Source: Vulcanimicrobiota bacterium
GTDB taxonomy: Bacteria; Vulcanimicrobiota; Vulcanimicrobiia; Vulcanimicrobiales; Vulcanimicrobiaceae
NCBI GenBank assembly: GCA_030041225.1
Contig: JASHOG010000135.1
Coordinates: 1-64,000, forward strand
Direction of reading: 5' to 3'
Length of the DNA: 64,000 nucleotides
The position numbers were made by a program, and so were the translations under genes. Below, in pieces: positions 1 through 7,712 of the stretch. Each line of letters starts with the position of its first letter. Within the stretch, counting starts at the first letter, position 1. The notes below the pieces were generated by a model. It did no database searches. It had not been told where the DNA came from and saw only the letters and a list, made by a program, of their open reading frames with translations.

Positions 1-55
1 AAATATGGCGGGCCGTCGACGCTCTATCAGCGCACGTAACTAGTGCAGCTTGATG

Positions 56-139
56 TGGGGAAGGAGGGATTTGAACCCTCATGAGGGGTTACCTCGGCCG
101 CTTTTGAGGCGGCTGCGTCTACCGTTCCGCCACTTCCCC
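56..139 (-). tRNA. tRNA-Leu (CAA)
   Basis: A class II tRNA of 84 nt reads on the minus strand. The 7-bp acceptor stem (GGGGAAG with CTTCCCC), the anticodon stem GCCGC/GCGGC with loop CTCAAAA (anticodon CAA), a long variable arm and the T-loop GGTTCAAATCC are all visible. The discriminator base is A and CCA is not encoded. Its first 21 nt overlap the end of the upstream HTH gene, whose TAG stop lies in the D-arm. Confidence 0.95.
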
Positions 140-367
140 GCTCGTTGCACTGCCGTTAGGGGCATACTGAAAGACTTCCTGGAGTGGCGTCCCGAGCGCG
201 TCAGCAATAGCAAAAGCAGCCTCGAGTGTCGGTGAATACTTGCTGCCTTCGACCGCGTTGATCGTTTGGCGTGTGACACCGACGCGATCGGCAAGCTCCT
301 GTTGCGTCATGCCGCCCGCTCGGAAGCGAAGCTCACGGATGTGGTTATGTACGCGGCAGCTGCTCAA
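119..367 (-). CDS. XRE-family helix-turn-helix regulator
   Basis: This 82-residue protein is a small Cro/CI-type DNA-binding protein. Residues 19-60 carry the classic helix-turn-helix (MTQQELADRVGVTRQTINAVE) followed by SPTLEAAFAIADALGTPLQEVF, typical of the YozG-like XRE family. The start is taken as TTG, six bases after the stop of the upstream membrane protein, with GGGGAG about 9 nt ahead. The two genes form a bicistron, an arrangement common for a multi-pass membrane protein and its cytoplasmic regulator. The last codons (GEVAER-stop) are read from the 5' part of tRNA-Leu. It probably acts at the TGTCAA half-sites upstream of the pair; that is inference. Confidence 0.85.
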   Translation of the reverse strand: MSSCRVHNHIRELRFRAGGMTQQELADRVGVTRQTINAVEGSKYSPTLEAAFAIADALGTPLQEVFQYAPNGSATSGEVAER

Positions 368-370
368 GCC

Positions 371-814
371 CTAGACTCCCCTACGATAGTAGACGAGCTG
401 CGAGGCGCACCGGACGATCTCGGCGAGAACCGGCAAGAGCAGAATGGCTTGCACAGTCCAAAACGTGCCGAACGAGCGGAAGGCGACGGCAAGCGCGAAC
501 CAGACGCCCCATATGAAAACGAAGTACGCGTTCCGGGTTGACGAAAGCGAAATGCTCCGGTCCCGTTCGTCGGCGCATTCCGGGCGCGTTCGAAGTGCGA
601 TAAGGATGTGCCCGACGATCTGAATGGCGACGAGCAGAAAGACGACTTCGACGAAAAGAGCGGCAACCTGTACGGCGTGGGCGCTGCCGAGAGTAAAGGA
701 TCGCCAGAAATAGTACCCATAGACGAGGATCGTCGAGAGCAGGATGACCCAGAGGCTTTTTTCGCGGAACGTCAGGCCGGGTCGGGGGTCGGTGATGTCT
801 TGTATATTTGACAT
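371..814 (-). CDS. four-helix membrane protein partnered with XRE regulator
   Basis: This protein of 147 residues has about four hydrophobic segments (around residues 20-40, 50-70, 95-115 and 120-135) and a charged loop (RTRPECADERDR). No family is recognised with certainty; small membrane proteins of this layout usually precede YozG-like XRE regulators. The reading frame extends further upstream, but the ATG at 814 is preferred because a consensus promoter places +1 exactly on it, which would make the mRNA leaderless. Function is unknown; a sensor or transport role coupled to the regulator is inference. Confidence 0.7.
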   Translation of the reverse strand: MSNIQDITDPRPGLTFREKSLWVILLSTILVYGYYFWRSFTLGSAHAVQVAALFVEVVFLLVAIQIVGHILIALRTRPECADERDRSISLSSTRNAYFVFIWGVWFALAVAFRSFGTFWTVQAILLLPVLAEIVRCASQLVYYRRGV

Positions 815-861
815 ATTGTCAATATAACTCGACATGCCCAGCTTGTCAAGTTTTTTTGACA
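808..861. promoter_or_regulatory. array of TGTCAA/TTGACA half-sites (putative operator)
   Basis: Four copies of the hexamer occur in 54 bp: TTGACA 808-813 and TGTCAA 817-822 form a perfect inverted repeat with a 3-bp spacer over the start codon. TGTCAA 844-849 and TTGACA 856-861 form a second pair with a 6-bp spacer over the -35 box. This fits autoregulation by the XRE protein encoded in the operon. The binding itself is inference. Confidence 0.5.
821..849 (-). promoter_or_regulatory. consensus sigma-70 promoter, leaderless
   Basis: On the minus strand TTGACA (844-849) and TATATT (821-826) are separated by exactly 17 nt. The ATG of the membrane protein follows the -10 box after six bases, so transcription should begin at or within a base of the start codon. 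No Shine-Dalgarno sequence could fit. Confidence 0.75.
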
Positions 862-961
862 TCGCGCAGAGAGGCCCGATGGCGAGCCGTTTCTCGACGG
901 TTCGATAGAGCGCTGGGGTCGAGCCAAGAGCACAGCGGGAATATGGCATGCTCGATAGGCG

Positions 962-3900
962 CTAGGGGTTTTGGACGAGCGCGCGTGCCTGATCCTCGAA
1001 CGCTGCAGCCAGTACACCGAGGCGCATCTCGACGGCGTTGCGCTTGAAGTGGAGCGTAAGGATCGCGGCGGCGCGCGTTTTGCGCACGTCGTACGAGGAA
1101 AGGTCGCCGGCTCGCCAGCAGAGGCGTAACAGTTTTCCCGCCTTCGGATAGAAGATTCCGAAGCACGACGCGCCTTTCTCGAGCACTTCGCCCTCATAGA
1201 AGGCAAAGCCGGAAATGCTCTTGAGATGAGCGTTGCTCGCCGCATCGTGCGGGATCATCCGCTCGGAAACGGTGAGTTCCCGATCGTCATTCCCTATCGA
1301 GAGCGTACGCTCGAAACGCGCGCCTCCGCGTGGCAGATCGGGTGCATCATAGGAGCACGACACGACCGCTTTCGGTGGTCCGGCCTGGAGAATCGAACAG
1401 CGATAGGGACGATTGAACGTACCCGCGGGGATTGCGTGCGTCGCAGCCGCGATATAGTCGCGCGATGACGGCGTCGGCTCCGGGTCGACGCTGTCACGAA
1501 AGAGACCGATTGTCGCCGCCAGGTTGTACGCGGTGCTTGCTATGACGAAGTTGGGGGAATTGGTCGCGGAGTGTGGCTGGCTCTCGTTCAGCGCACCGAT
1601 GCGTGCTCCGGCACTCGGCGCGAGGACAACTTGCAGCGTGGGGTTGTTCATGATGATGGCACCGGTGCCATCCTCAAAGACGTCGGAACGGGTTGCGCTG
1701 GCAAACGTCGGGGCAACCGTGCCGGCCGAGAACTCGGTGTTCCCAAACGTGAAGATCTGCTGGTCGGAGATCAAATCGCAGAGTACGCCCATCGCGTGGG
1801 AGCTCGCGCTTGATGTAGACACAGCGCCAACTGGAATTACGCGCGTGCTTTCACCCCACGCATCGAACGTAACTCTCGGTACGTGCGCGGTTCCATGGCT
1901 GAGGCGTACGACGTAGGGGCCAAACGTCCGCGTTCGCCTGCTCCAGTTCGAAACCACGACGAACCCGAAAGCAGCGTCATCGGAGAGCAGCAAGGAGGCT
2001 TCGCCGTGATTTCCAGCGAGAACGGCAGCCGGCACATCGTCGAGCGTCGCAATCAGTCGGTGCTGCGATCGCAAGAACGCCAACGTCCCGCGCGTTTTAG
2101 GTACGAAGGCCGCAATTTCGCGCGGACTCAGCATGACAGGGAGAAGTACCGGTGAGGTCCCGGTGAGCGTGCCGTAGCGCAGGTCGAGTAAGCGGCAGAG
2201 CAAACCGCGGTCGTGGCACTCATGAAGAGCCGTAACCGTCGAGGCAGCCTCTCGCGCGATCGTTGCGTTGCTTTGTGCTCCTGCGCGAAAGAGGCTTGGC
2301 GGCCAGACGATCTCGGCGTCGTACGCCGGATGCGTCTTCGCGAGGAGCTCGCCGAAACGCGCGATGGTCACGCCAAAATCGATTGTCGGCAGAGCGCGTG
2401 GACCGATGTCCGGACCGCAGAGATTGCTGAAGAAGGCTGCGTCCCAATCATACGCCCAGTTTGCCCACGGAACTTCCCAGCCGGCCGGATAGATGGTGTC
2501 CTGAACCGGAAAGTTGACGATACCGTGTGCGCCGTCGGCGAGAAACTCCGCCAGCGCGAGCGCCGTGTTCGTCGCATCGGCCGGACGCGGCTCATTCTCG
2601 TCGGCGCCTTGCAGCCAGCCCGCCTGAAACTCGGAGACCATGATAGGCTTCGTGCTCTGCGTTCCCGCAAGGCCCGCCGTGAGATCGATCTGATCCCTAT
2701 CGTGCGCACCGATCCTGTACGCGTCGCTCTGGTACCAGTTCGTCCATGCCCAGACGGGTGAGTCAGCGGTAACCTTCATTTGCCACGTGTTCACGAACAC
2801 CGGGACGCGATCGCCCGTAACCGCGTGAACCGTCCACTTCAGCCAGTCGATGTACGCGTGCCAATGCGGCGCGGGCCACGTGTCGTTGTCTAAATACGCA
2901 CCTTGATCGTCATCGAGCGCGATCGCGATGACATCGTGCGAATACGGGGCGACGGCGGAGAGCACGTCGTGCAGCCACCGCGCGGCGTACCGTAAGTGCG
3001 TCTTATTGTGGAGCCACTCGCTCGCCGCGGCGTCGGCGTGTTTGTTTTGAAGCGTCGCCGTCGCGGGATAGCGCCCTTCGAGCACGTCGTGCAGAGGCAT
3101 GTCGTACTCCGGGCGCTCGAGGAGCCACGCGGGGTAGCCGCCGTTGCGCCACTCGTTGCGGATCACTGGTCCGGGGCGAAGCACGACCTTGAAGCCCAGC
3201 CGATGGACGATGCGCAAAAGCCCGATGAGATCACGACGGGAATTCGTTCTGCCGTTAAAGTCGAGGTGCCCCGCAGTTGGCTCCTCCCAGTTCCACGGCA
3301 CGTAGAGGTCGATCGTGTTGATGAGAAGGTCCGACTGATAGTGGCGCAACCACTCCTCCCACTGGTCGCGCGGAATGCGCTCGTAGAAGAACGCCGCGCC
3401 GTAGATAAAAAACGGCTTACCGTCGACCTCGAATACCGGATAACCGTGCATCTGCACGACGCGCGACGTCTGCCAGCTTCGCCACGCCCCTACGGGCGCA
3501 GCATAAGCGGTGCGGGGAAGGAGAAGGACGAGCAAGCAGAGCGCAGCGACCGCAAATGGCCAGAGCCTCTTGCCGTGGGCGAAGATGAGAAAGACGATAG
3601 CGCCGAGCGCGAGCCAGCCGACGCCGAGCTCAATTGCAAGCGTTCCGGTGTACGCGAAGGCGAGGCTCCAACCGGCAAAGGCGACGAGCGCCGGGAGCGG
3701 ATAGAGCGGCATCCGAAACGGTGCCGGCCCGCGGCGGCGCAAGAGTGCGAGCGCAATGATCTGAAGGATGCTTTGAATCAGGACGATGCCCGCGGTAAGA
3801 ATCGCGATCACTTCTTGCAGCGAGAAAAACGATGCGACGAGTGAGAGAACGCCAACGGCGAGCAGGGCGGTCTGAGGAATACCGTGACGCGCGTCGAGCC

Positions 3901-4882
3901 GAGCGAAGATGGGCAGAAATACTCCATCGCGCGCAGCCGCGAACGGTATCCGCGAGAAGCCCAGCAGGTTACCGTAGAGGGAGGCGAACGCGGTCACGAG
4001 CACGAGCAACGTGATCGCGCGCGCCGCCTGCGTTCCCCACGCATGCGCGACGACGAGAGCGCCGACGTACTGGGAAGCCGCCGTCGGCGTTCCATCGGCG
4101 CCGATGAGCGTATGCCACGGGACAACGCCGAGCACGCCGACCTGCAACGCGATGTACAGCGCCGCAACGAGCGCGATTGAGACGATGATCGAGCGCGGTA
4201 TGGTTCGTGTCGGCGCGCGGACCTCGTCGCCGAGGAGCGCGACGTCTGCATAGCCGACGTAATCGTACAACGTGATATAGAGCGCGCTCGCGAAGCCCGC
4301 GAGCAGTCCGGCGTCGAAGCGCACGGGACGCGGAATCTGCATCGCCGTATGCCAGTTCGCATGGGTCAAGGCGGCAATCGCGATGACGAGGAGCGTCAGG
4401 ACCGCGATCGCGCCGAGCAGCACACCGATTGACGCAACCTTTGACGTCCTGCGCGCAAGCACGGCGATCGTCACGACGCCGACGCAGAGGGCGCAGAGAT
4501 GGAGCAGCCACCACGAGGCGAGCGAAGGAGCAAAGTAGGCTGCATAATCGGCGAAGCCGATGTACCCGCTTGCGAGCAGGCATGGCGCATAGAGCAGGAA
4601 CTGCCAGTTGAAGAGGAACGCGAGGGCTCGACCAAGGCGATCGCGACCGAAGCTCTCGCGCAAGTACACGTAGGTACCACCAGAACCCGGAAGGCGGGAG
4701 GAGAGCTCCGCCCAGACAAGGCCGTCGCAAAGCGCCACGATCGCGCCGCCGATCCAGCCAATGAGCGCGAGCGCGCCGCCGAGTGCAGCGAGCACGAGAG
4801 GAATCGTGATGAGCGGGCCGATGCCGATCATCGTGATGACGTTGAGTGCGATAGCCCCATGCGTATCGATCGCGCGTTCCAT
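962..4882 (-). CDS. APC-type permease fused to GH35 glycosidase
   Basis: This is a single ORF of about 1306 residues. Residues 1-435 form a 12-helix amino acid/polyamine permease (APC) domain (ITMIGIGPLITIPL, SSRLPGSGGTYVYLRESFG, YDYVGYADVALLGDEV). A further hydrophobic segment (440-460, ending RTAYAAP, a signal-peptidase-like site) leads into a GH35 beta-galactosidase-like domain: YVPWNWEEPTAGHLDFNGR at 527-545, VVLRPGPVIRNEWRNGGYPAW at 566-586, and SEFQAGW with the expected nucleophile Glu751. The motif usually reading QxENEYG is ALDDDQG (655-661), so the acid/base Glu is replaced by Asp. No ATG, GTG or TTG lies at the junction, supporting a true fusion. Start: ATG at 4882; a GTG at 4906 is possible. 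It diverges from an esterase. Joint uptake and sugar release at the outer membrane face is inference. Confidence 0.85.
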   Translation of the reverse strand: MERAIDTHGAIALNVITMIGIGPLITIPLVLAALGGALALIGWIGGAIVALCDGLVWAELSSRLPGSGGTYVYLRESFGRDRLGRALAFLFNWQFLLYAPCLLASGYIGFADYAAYFAPSLASWWLLHLCALCVGVVTIAVLARRTSKVASIGVLLGAIAVLTLLVIAIAALTHANWHTAMQIPRPVRFDAGLLAGFASALYITLYDYVGYADVALLGDEVRAPTRTIPRSIIVSIALVAALYIALQVGVLGVVPWHTLIGADGTPTAASQYVGALVVAHAWGTQAARAITLLVLVTAFASLYGNLLGFSRIPFAAARDGVFLPIFARLDARHGIPQTALLAVGVLSLVASFFSLQEVIAILTAGIVLIQSILQIIALALLRRRGPAPFRMPLYPLPALVAFAGWSLAFAYTGTLAIELGVGWLALGAIVFLIFAHGKRLWPFAVAALCLLVLLLPRTAYAAPVGAWRSWQTSRVVQMHGYPVFEVDGKPFFIYGAAFFYERIPRDQWEEWLRHYQSDLLINTIDLYVPWNWEEPTAGHLDFNGRTNSRRDLIGLLRIVHRLGFKVVLRPGPVIRNEWRNGGYPAWLLERPEYDMPLHDVLEGRYPATATLQNKHADAAASEWLHNKTHLRYAARWLHDVLSAVAPYSHDVIAIALDDDQGAYLDNDTWPAPHWHAYIDWLKWTVHAVTGDRVPVFVNTWQMKVTADSPVWAWTNWYQSDAYRIGAHDRDQIDLTAGLAGTQSTKPIMVSEFQAGWLQGADENEPRPADATNTALALAEFLADGAHGIVNFPVQDTIYPAGWEVPWANWAYDWDAAFFSNLCGPDIGPRALPTIDFGVTIARFGELLAKTHPAYDAEIVWPPSLFRAGAQSNATIAREAASTVTALHECHDRGLLCRLLDLRYGTLTGTSPVLLPVMLSPREIAAFVPKTRGTLAFLRSQHRLIATLDDVPAAVLAGNHGEASLLLSDDAAFGFVVVSNWSRRTRTFGPYVVRLSHGTAHVPRVTFDAWGESTRVIPVGAVSTSSASSHAMGVLCDLISDQQIFTFGNTEFSAGTVAPTFASATRSDVFEDGTGAIIMNNPTLQVVLAPSAGARIGALNESQPHSATNSPNFVIASTAYNLAATIGLFRDSVDPEPTPSSRDYIAAATHAIPAGTFNRPYRCSILQAGPPKAVVSCSYDAPDLPRGGARFERTLSIGNDDRELTVSERMIPHDAASNAHLKSISGFAFYEGEVLEKGASCFGIFYPKAGKLLRLCWRAGDLSSYDVRKTRAAAILTLHFKRNAVEMRLGVLAAAFEDQARALVQNP

Positions 4883-4952
4883 CTCGCCGCGCTGCTTCAC
4901 GTACTTCACGTTCGGTGAGGTGTATCGCGGACCTCGTGCCGAAGAGAGCGCA

Positions 4953-5993
4953 ATGGAAGAACGCTCGCAGCTGGCACGGCTATTGGGTGTGCGTGGCGAT
5001 GTGCGTCTTGATACCGTCAAGAGCGAGGCCCTTCGGCACAATCCGCTTGGTGATCCCGCGGATCGCGTGCTCATCGCCTACCTTCCCCCGGGCTACGACG
5101 ACAACGGTTCGCAGCGTTACCCCGTGCTCTACTTCCTCCACGGCTACACGGGAAACGCGGCAGCGATGATCGGTACGAGGCCATGGGAGCGCAACATCGT
5201 GCAGTGGGCTGACGCGCTCATCGCTCAGCGGCGAATGGCGCCGGTCATTCTGGCGGTCGTCGATGGTTTTACGCGCCTCGGCGGTTCACAGTTCGTCGAC
5301 TCGATCCACAACGGGGACTACGCAACCTACGTCGTCCGCGACGTCATCGGCCACGTGGATCGCACGTATCGTACGATTGCAGCCGAAGGCGGGCGTGCGG
5401 TGCTGGGAAAATCCTCGGGTGGTTTCGGCGCGGTGCACGTGGCGATGGAGCACCCTGGGGCATTTTCGGCCTTCGCCTCGCACAGCGGCGACGCGTACTT
5501 CGAATATGTCTATCCGATTGCGTTTCCAGCCGCTCAACGAGCGTTGGAGCGCTTTGGCTTTGACGTAGCGGCGTTCGTTGCGGATTTCGAGGCCTCGCCG
5601 AAACGCACGCAGGAGGCCTATCAGGCAATCGAGATCCTCGGCTACGCCGCTGCGTACTCCCCGACAGAGCGTCGGGCTTTCGCGTTCGAGCTGCCATTCG
5701 ATCTGCACACGGGCGAGATCCGTGAAGATGTGTTCGCGCGCTGGCTCGCCTTCGACCCGGTTCGTCGGGTAGAGGGAAGCAGGACCGCGCTGGAGCGGTT
5801 GCGCTTGCGGTACCTGGATTGCGGGCGACGCGACGAATACGGCCTCGATATCGCTGCACGGGTCCTGGCCCGCACGATGCGCGAGGCCGGTTTGAGCGTA
5901 CGCCACGAGGAGTTCGAGGACGGGCACCGCAACGTAGGCTACCGGTACGAGGTTTCGCTGCCGGCCCTGGCCGGCGTCTTGGATAGAACATGA
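4953..5993 (+). CDS. alpha/beta-hydrolase esterase (enterochelin esterase/EstA family)
   Basis: This 346-residue protein is a serine hydrolase of the putative-esterase family. It has the N-terminal signature AYLPPGYDDNG...YPVLYFLHGYTG, the nucleophile elbow GKSSGG within VLGKSSGGFGAVHVAMEHP, and a late His in EDGHRNVGYRYE. No signal peptide is seen, so it is probably cytoplasmic. The ATG at 4953 is chosen over a longer frame because of a nearby GAAGAGAG and the homologous start region. It is divergent from the permease-GH35 fusion and overlaps the next gene by four bases (ATGA). Removal of acyl groups from the imported or released carbohydrate is a reasonable inference; the substrate is unknown. 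Confidence 0.85.
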   Translation: MEERSQLARLLGVRGDVRLDTVKSEALRHNPLGDPADRVLIAYLPPGYDDNGSQRYPVLYFLHGYTGNAAAMIGTRPWERNIVQWADALIAQRRMAPVILAVVDGFTRLGGSQFVDSIHNGDYATYVVRDVIGHVDRTYRTIAAEGGRAVLGKSSGGFGAVHVAMEHPGAFSAFASHSGDAYFEYVYPIAFPAAQRALERFGFDVAAFVADFEASPKRTQEAYQAIEILGYAAAYSPTERRAFAFELPFDLHTGEIREDVFARWLAFDPVRRVEGSRTALERLRLRYLDCGRRDEYGLDIAARVLARTMREAGLSVRHEEFEDGHRNVGYRYEVSLPALAGVLDRT

Positions 5994-6571
5994 AGAAGCG
6001 TCTTTTGGTATTTGGTGCACTTGCTTTGGTACTAACGATACCGCTGATGGTTGCGGCACAGGACGATACATCGACGCCCAATCCCGATCCGCTCGACTAC
6101 AACGATCCCGCGATGCACTACTCGGCACCACCGGAAGCAAAGCTCGTGGGAAACATGATGCAGGTGACGCTCGATCAGCTGAATGATGATCCGACGACGG
6201 TCGCTTCGTGGGTGATCCCAGGCAAGAGCCACACCGACGTCAAGGTGATCACGATCATGATGGAGTCGTATACAGGCGATCTCGACGGCTGGGATAGCAC
6301 CTATGAGAACGCGCTTCGAGAGCAAGACTCCTCTGCGGATATCAAAAACAAGGAGCACGTCGAACTGCAAAACGGCATGCCGGCGCTCTTCGTCGAAGCG
6401 ACGTTAGGCTCGGGGTTCAGTACGGAGAAGGTCTTCGCATATATCTGGATCGACTCGCAGCGCGGCGTCGTTCTCAGCGCGTCCGCGCCGCTCGGCGGCA
6501 TCGACGAGGATCAGGCAAAGCAGCTGCTCGCCGGCGCCACCGCGGTGAAATACCCCGCCGACCAACCGTAG
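5990..6571 (+). CDS. secreted protein of unknown function
   Basis: This 193-residue protein has a signal peptide (KKRLLVFGALALVLTIPLMVAA, cleavage after AQ-like residues near 24). The mature part is acidic, with alternating strands and no cysteines; the stretches KVITIMMESYTGDLDGW and ALFVEATLGSGFSTEKVFAYIWID suggest a compact beta-rich fold. It is translationally coupled to the esterase (four-base overlap) and converges on the transsulfuration genes with no gap. I do not recognise the family. Confidence 0.75.
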   Translation: MKKRLLVFGALALVLTIPLMVAAQDDTSTPNPDPLDYNDPAMHYSAPPEAKLVGNMMQVTLDQLNDDPTTVASWVIPGKSHTDVKVITIMMESYTGDLDGWDSTYENALREQDSSADIKNKEHVELQNGMPALFVEATLGSGFSTEKVFAYIWIDSQRGVVLSASAPLGGIDEDQAKQLLAGATAVKYPADQP

Positions 6572-7711
6572 CTACAGCGGAGAGAGCGCCCCCTCGAGGT
6601 CTTCCAAGAGATCTTCGATATCTTCGATGCCCACGGAAAGGCGCAGAAGTCCGTCGGTAACGCCGCGGCGATCGCGATCTTCCTTCGGCATCGATCCGTG
6701 CGTCATCCGCGCGGGGTGGCAGATGAGCGATTCGACGCCGCCCAGACTCTCGGCGAGACTGAAGTAGCGCAGGCTTGCGGCGAAGGCCATCGCACGTTCC
6801 TCCGAGACGCGCAGCGTGAACGATAGCATTCCGCCGAAGCCACGCATCTGGCGTTGTGCAAGTGCATGCTGAGGGTGTGCCGGCAGGCCCGGATAGTTGA
6901 CGTGCTCGACCTTCTGATGTTTCTCCAGATACTGAGCGATCGCGAGCGCGTTGCGCTCGTGCTGCTGCATTCGTAAGGCAAGCGTCTTCGCTCCGCGCAT
7001 CACGAGCCAGGCATCGAACGGTCCGGGGACGCCCCCGACCGAGTTCTGATGGAACTTGATCTGCTCGTGGATCGCAGCGTCATTCGTGATCGCGACGCCG
7101 CCGACGACATCACTATGACCGCCGATGTACTTCGTTGTCGAGTGGACGACGATGTCGGCACCGAGCGCGAGCGGCTGCTGAAAATAGGGCGTGGCGAATG
7201 TGTTATCGACGGCGATGAGCGCCGGTTTGGCGACGGCGGCCCGAGTGGCCGCAATATCGACGATCTTGAGCAGTGGGTTCGTGGGCGTCTCCACCCAGAC
7301 CAGACGCGTCTGCGGACGCAGCGCCGCGCGCAACGCCTCGAGATCGCTCAGGTCGACGTACGTGAAGTCGATCGCGTAGCGTGCAAAGACTCGGGAGAAG
7401 AGGCGGTAGGTGCCGCCGTACATGTCGTCGCTCGCGACCACGTGGTCACCGGCGGAGAGAAGGTTGAGCACGGCGGACGTTGCGGCCATCCCGCTGGCAA
7501 AAGCGCCGGCGTGAGCAGCGTTCTCCAACGCGGCGAGCTGCTTCTCGAGCGCAACGCGCGTCGGATTGATCGTACGGCTGTAGTCGAAACCCTTGTGTTT
7601 GCCGACAGCCTCTTGGGTGTACGTCGATGTCTGGAAGATCGGGACGATCGTCGCTCCCGTCGTCTGCTCCGCCTCTTGGCCGACGTGAATGGCACGCGTG
7701 GAGAAACGCAT
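6572..7711 (-). CDS. cystathionine gamma-lyase/synthase (PLP-dependent)
   Basis: This 379-residue protein is a Cys/Met-metabolism PLP enzyme. Visible motifs are STRAIHVGQEAEQTTGATIVPIFQTSTY, YSRTINPTR (phosphate-binding Tyr and Arg), ASGMAATSAVL, ETPTNP, DNTFATPY and the PLP lysine in STTKYIGGHSD. It starts one base after the stop of cystathionine beta-synthase, so the pair should be co-transcribed. With CBS upstream the likely role is the lyase step of reverse transsulfuration (cystathionine to cysteine), although cystathionine gamma-synthase activity cannot be excluded from sequence alone. Confidence 0.93.
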   Translation of the reverse strand: MRFSTRAIHVGQEAEQTTGATIVPIFQTSTYTQEAVGKHKGFDYSRTINPTRVALEKQLAALENAAHAGAFASGMAATSAVLNLLSAGDHVVASDDMYGGTYRLFSRVFARYAIDFTYVDLSDLEALRAALRPQTRLVWVETPTNPLLKIVDIAATRAAVAKPALIAVDNTFATPYFQQPLALGADIVVHSTTKYIGGHSDVVGGVAITNDAAIHEQIKFHQNSVGGVPGPFDAWLVMRGAKTLALRMQQHERNALAIAQYLEKHQKVEHVNYPGLPAHPQHALAQRQMRGFGGMLSFTLRVSEERAMAFAASLRYFSLAESLGGVESLICHPARMTHGSMPKEDRDRRGVTDGLLRLSVGIEDIEDLLEDLEGALSPL

Positions 7712-7712
7712 G

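Noticed and set aside
2160-2170. Splitting the permease-GH35 ORF into two genes
   Set aside because: No start codon or ribosome site lies at the domain junction (around 3500-3600) and the frame is open throughout.
2996-3844. 282-codon plus-strand open frame opposite the GH35/permease gene
   Set aside because: It lies wholly antisense to a clear protein, has an Arg/Glu-rich composition typical of GC-rich shadow frames, and matches no family.
5286-6140. 284-codon minus-strand frame opposite the esterase
   Set aside because: The plus strand has a complete esterase with catalytic motifs and a coupled downstream gene; the antisense frame shows no domain.
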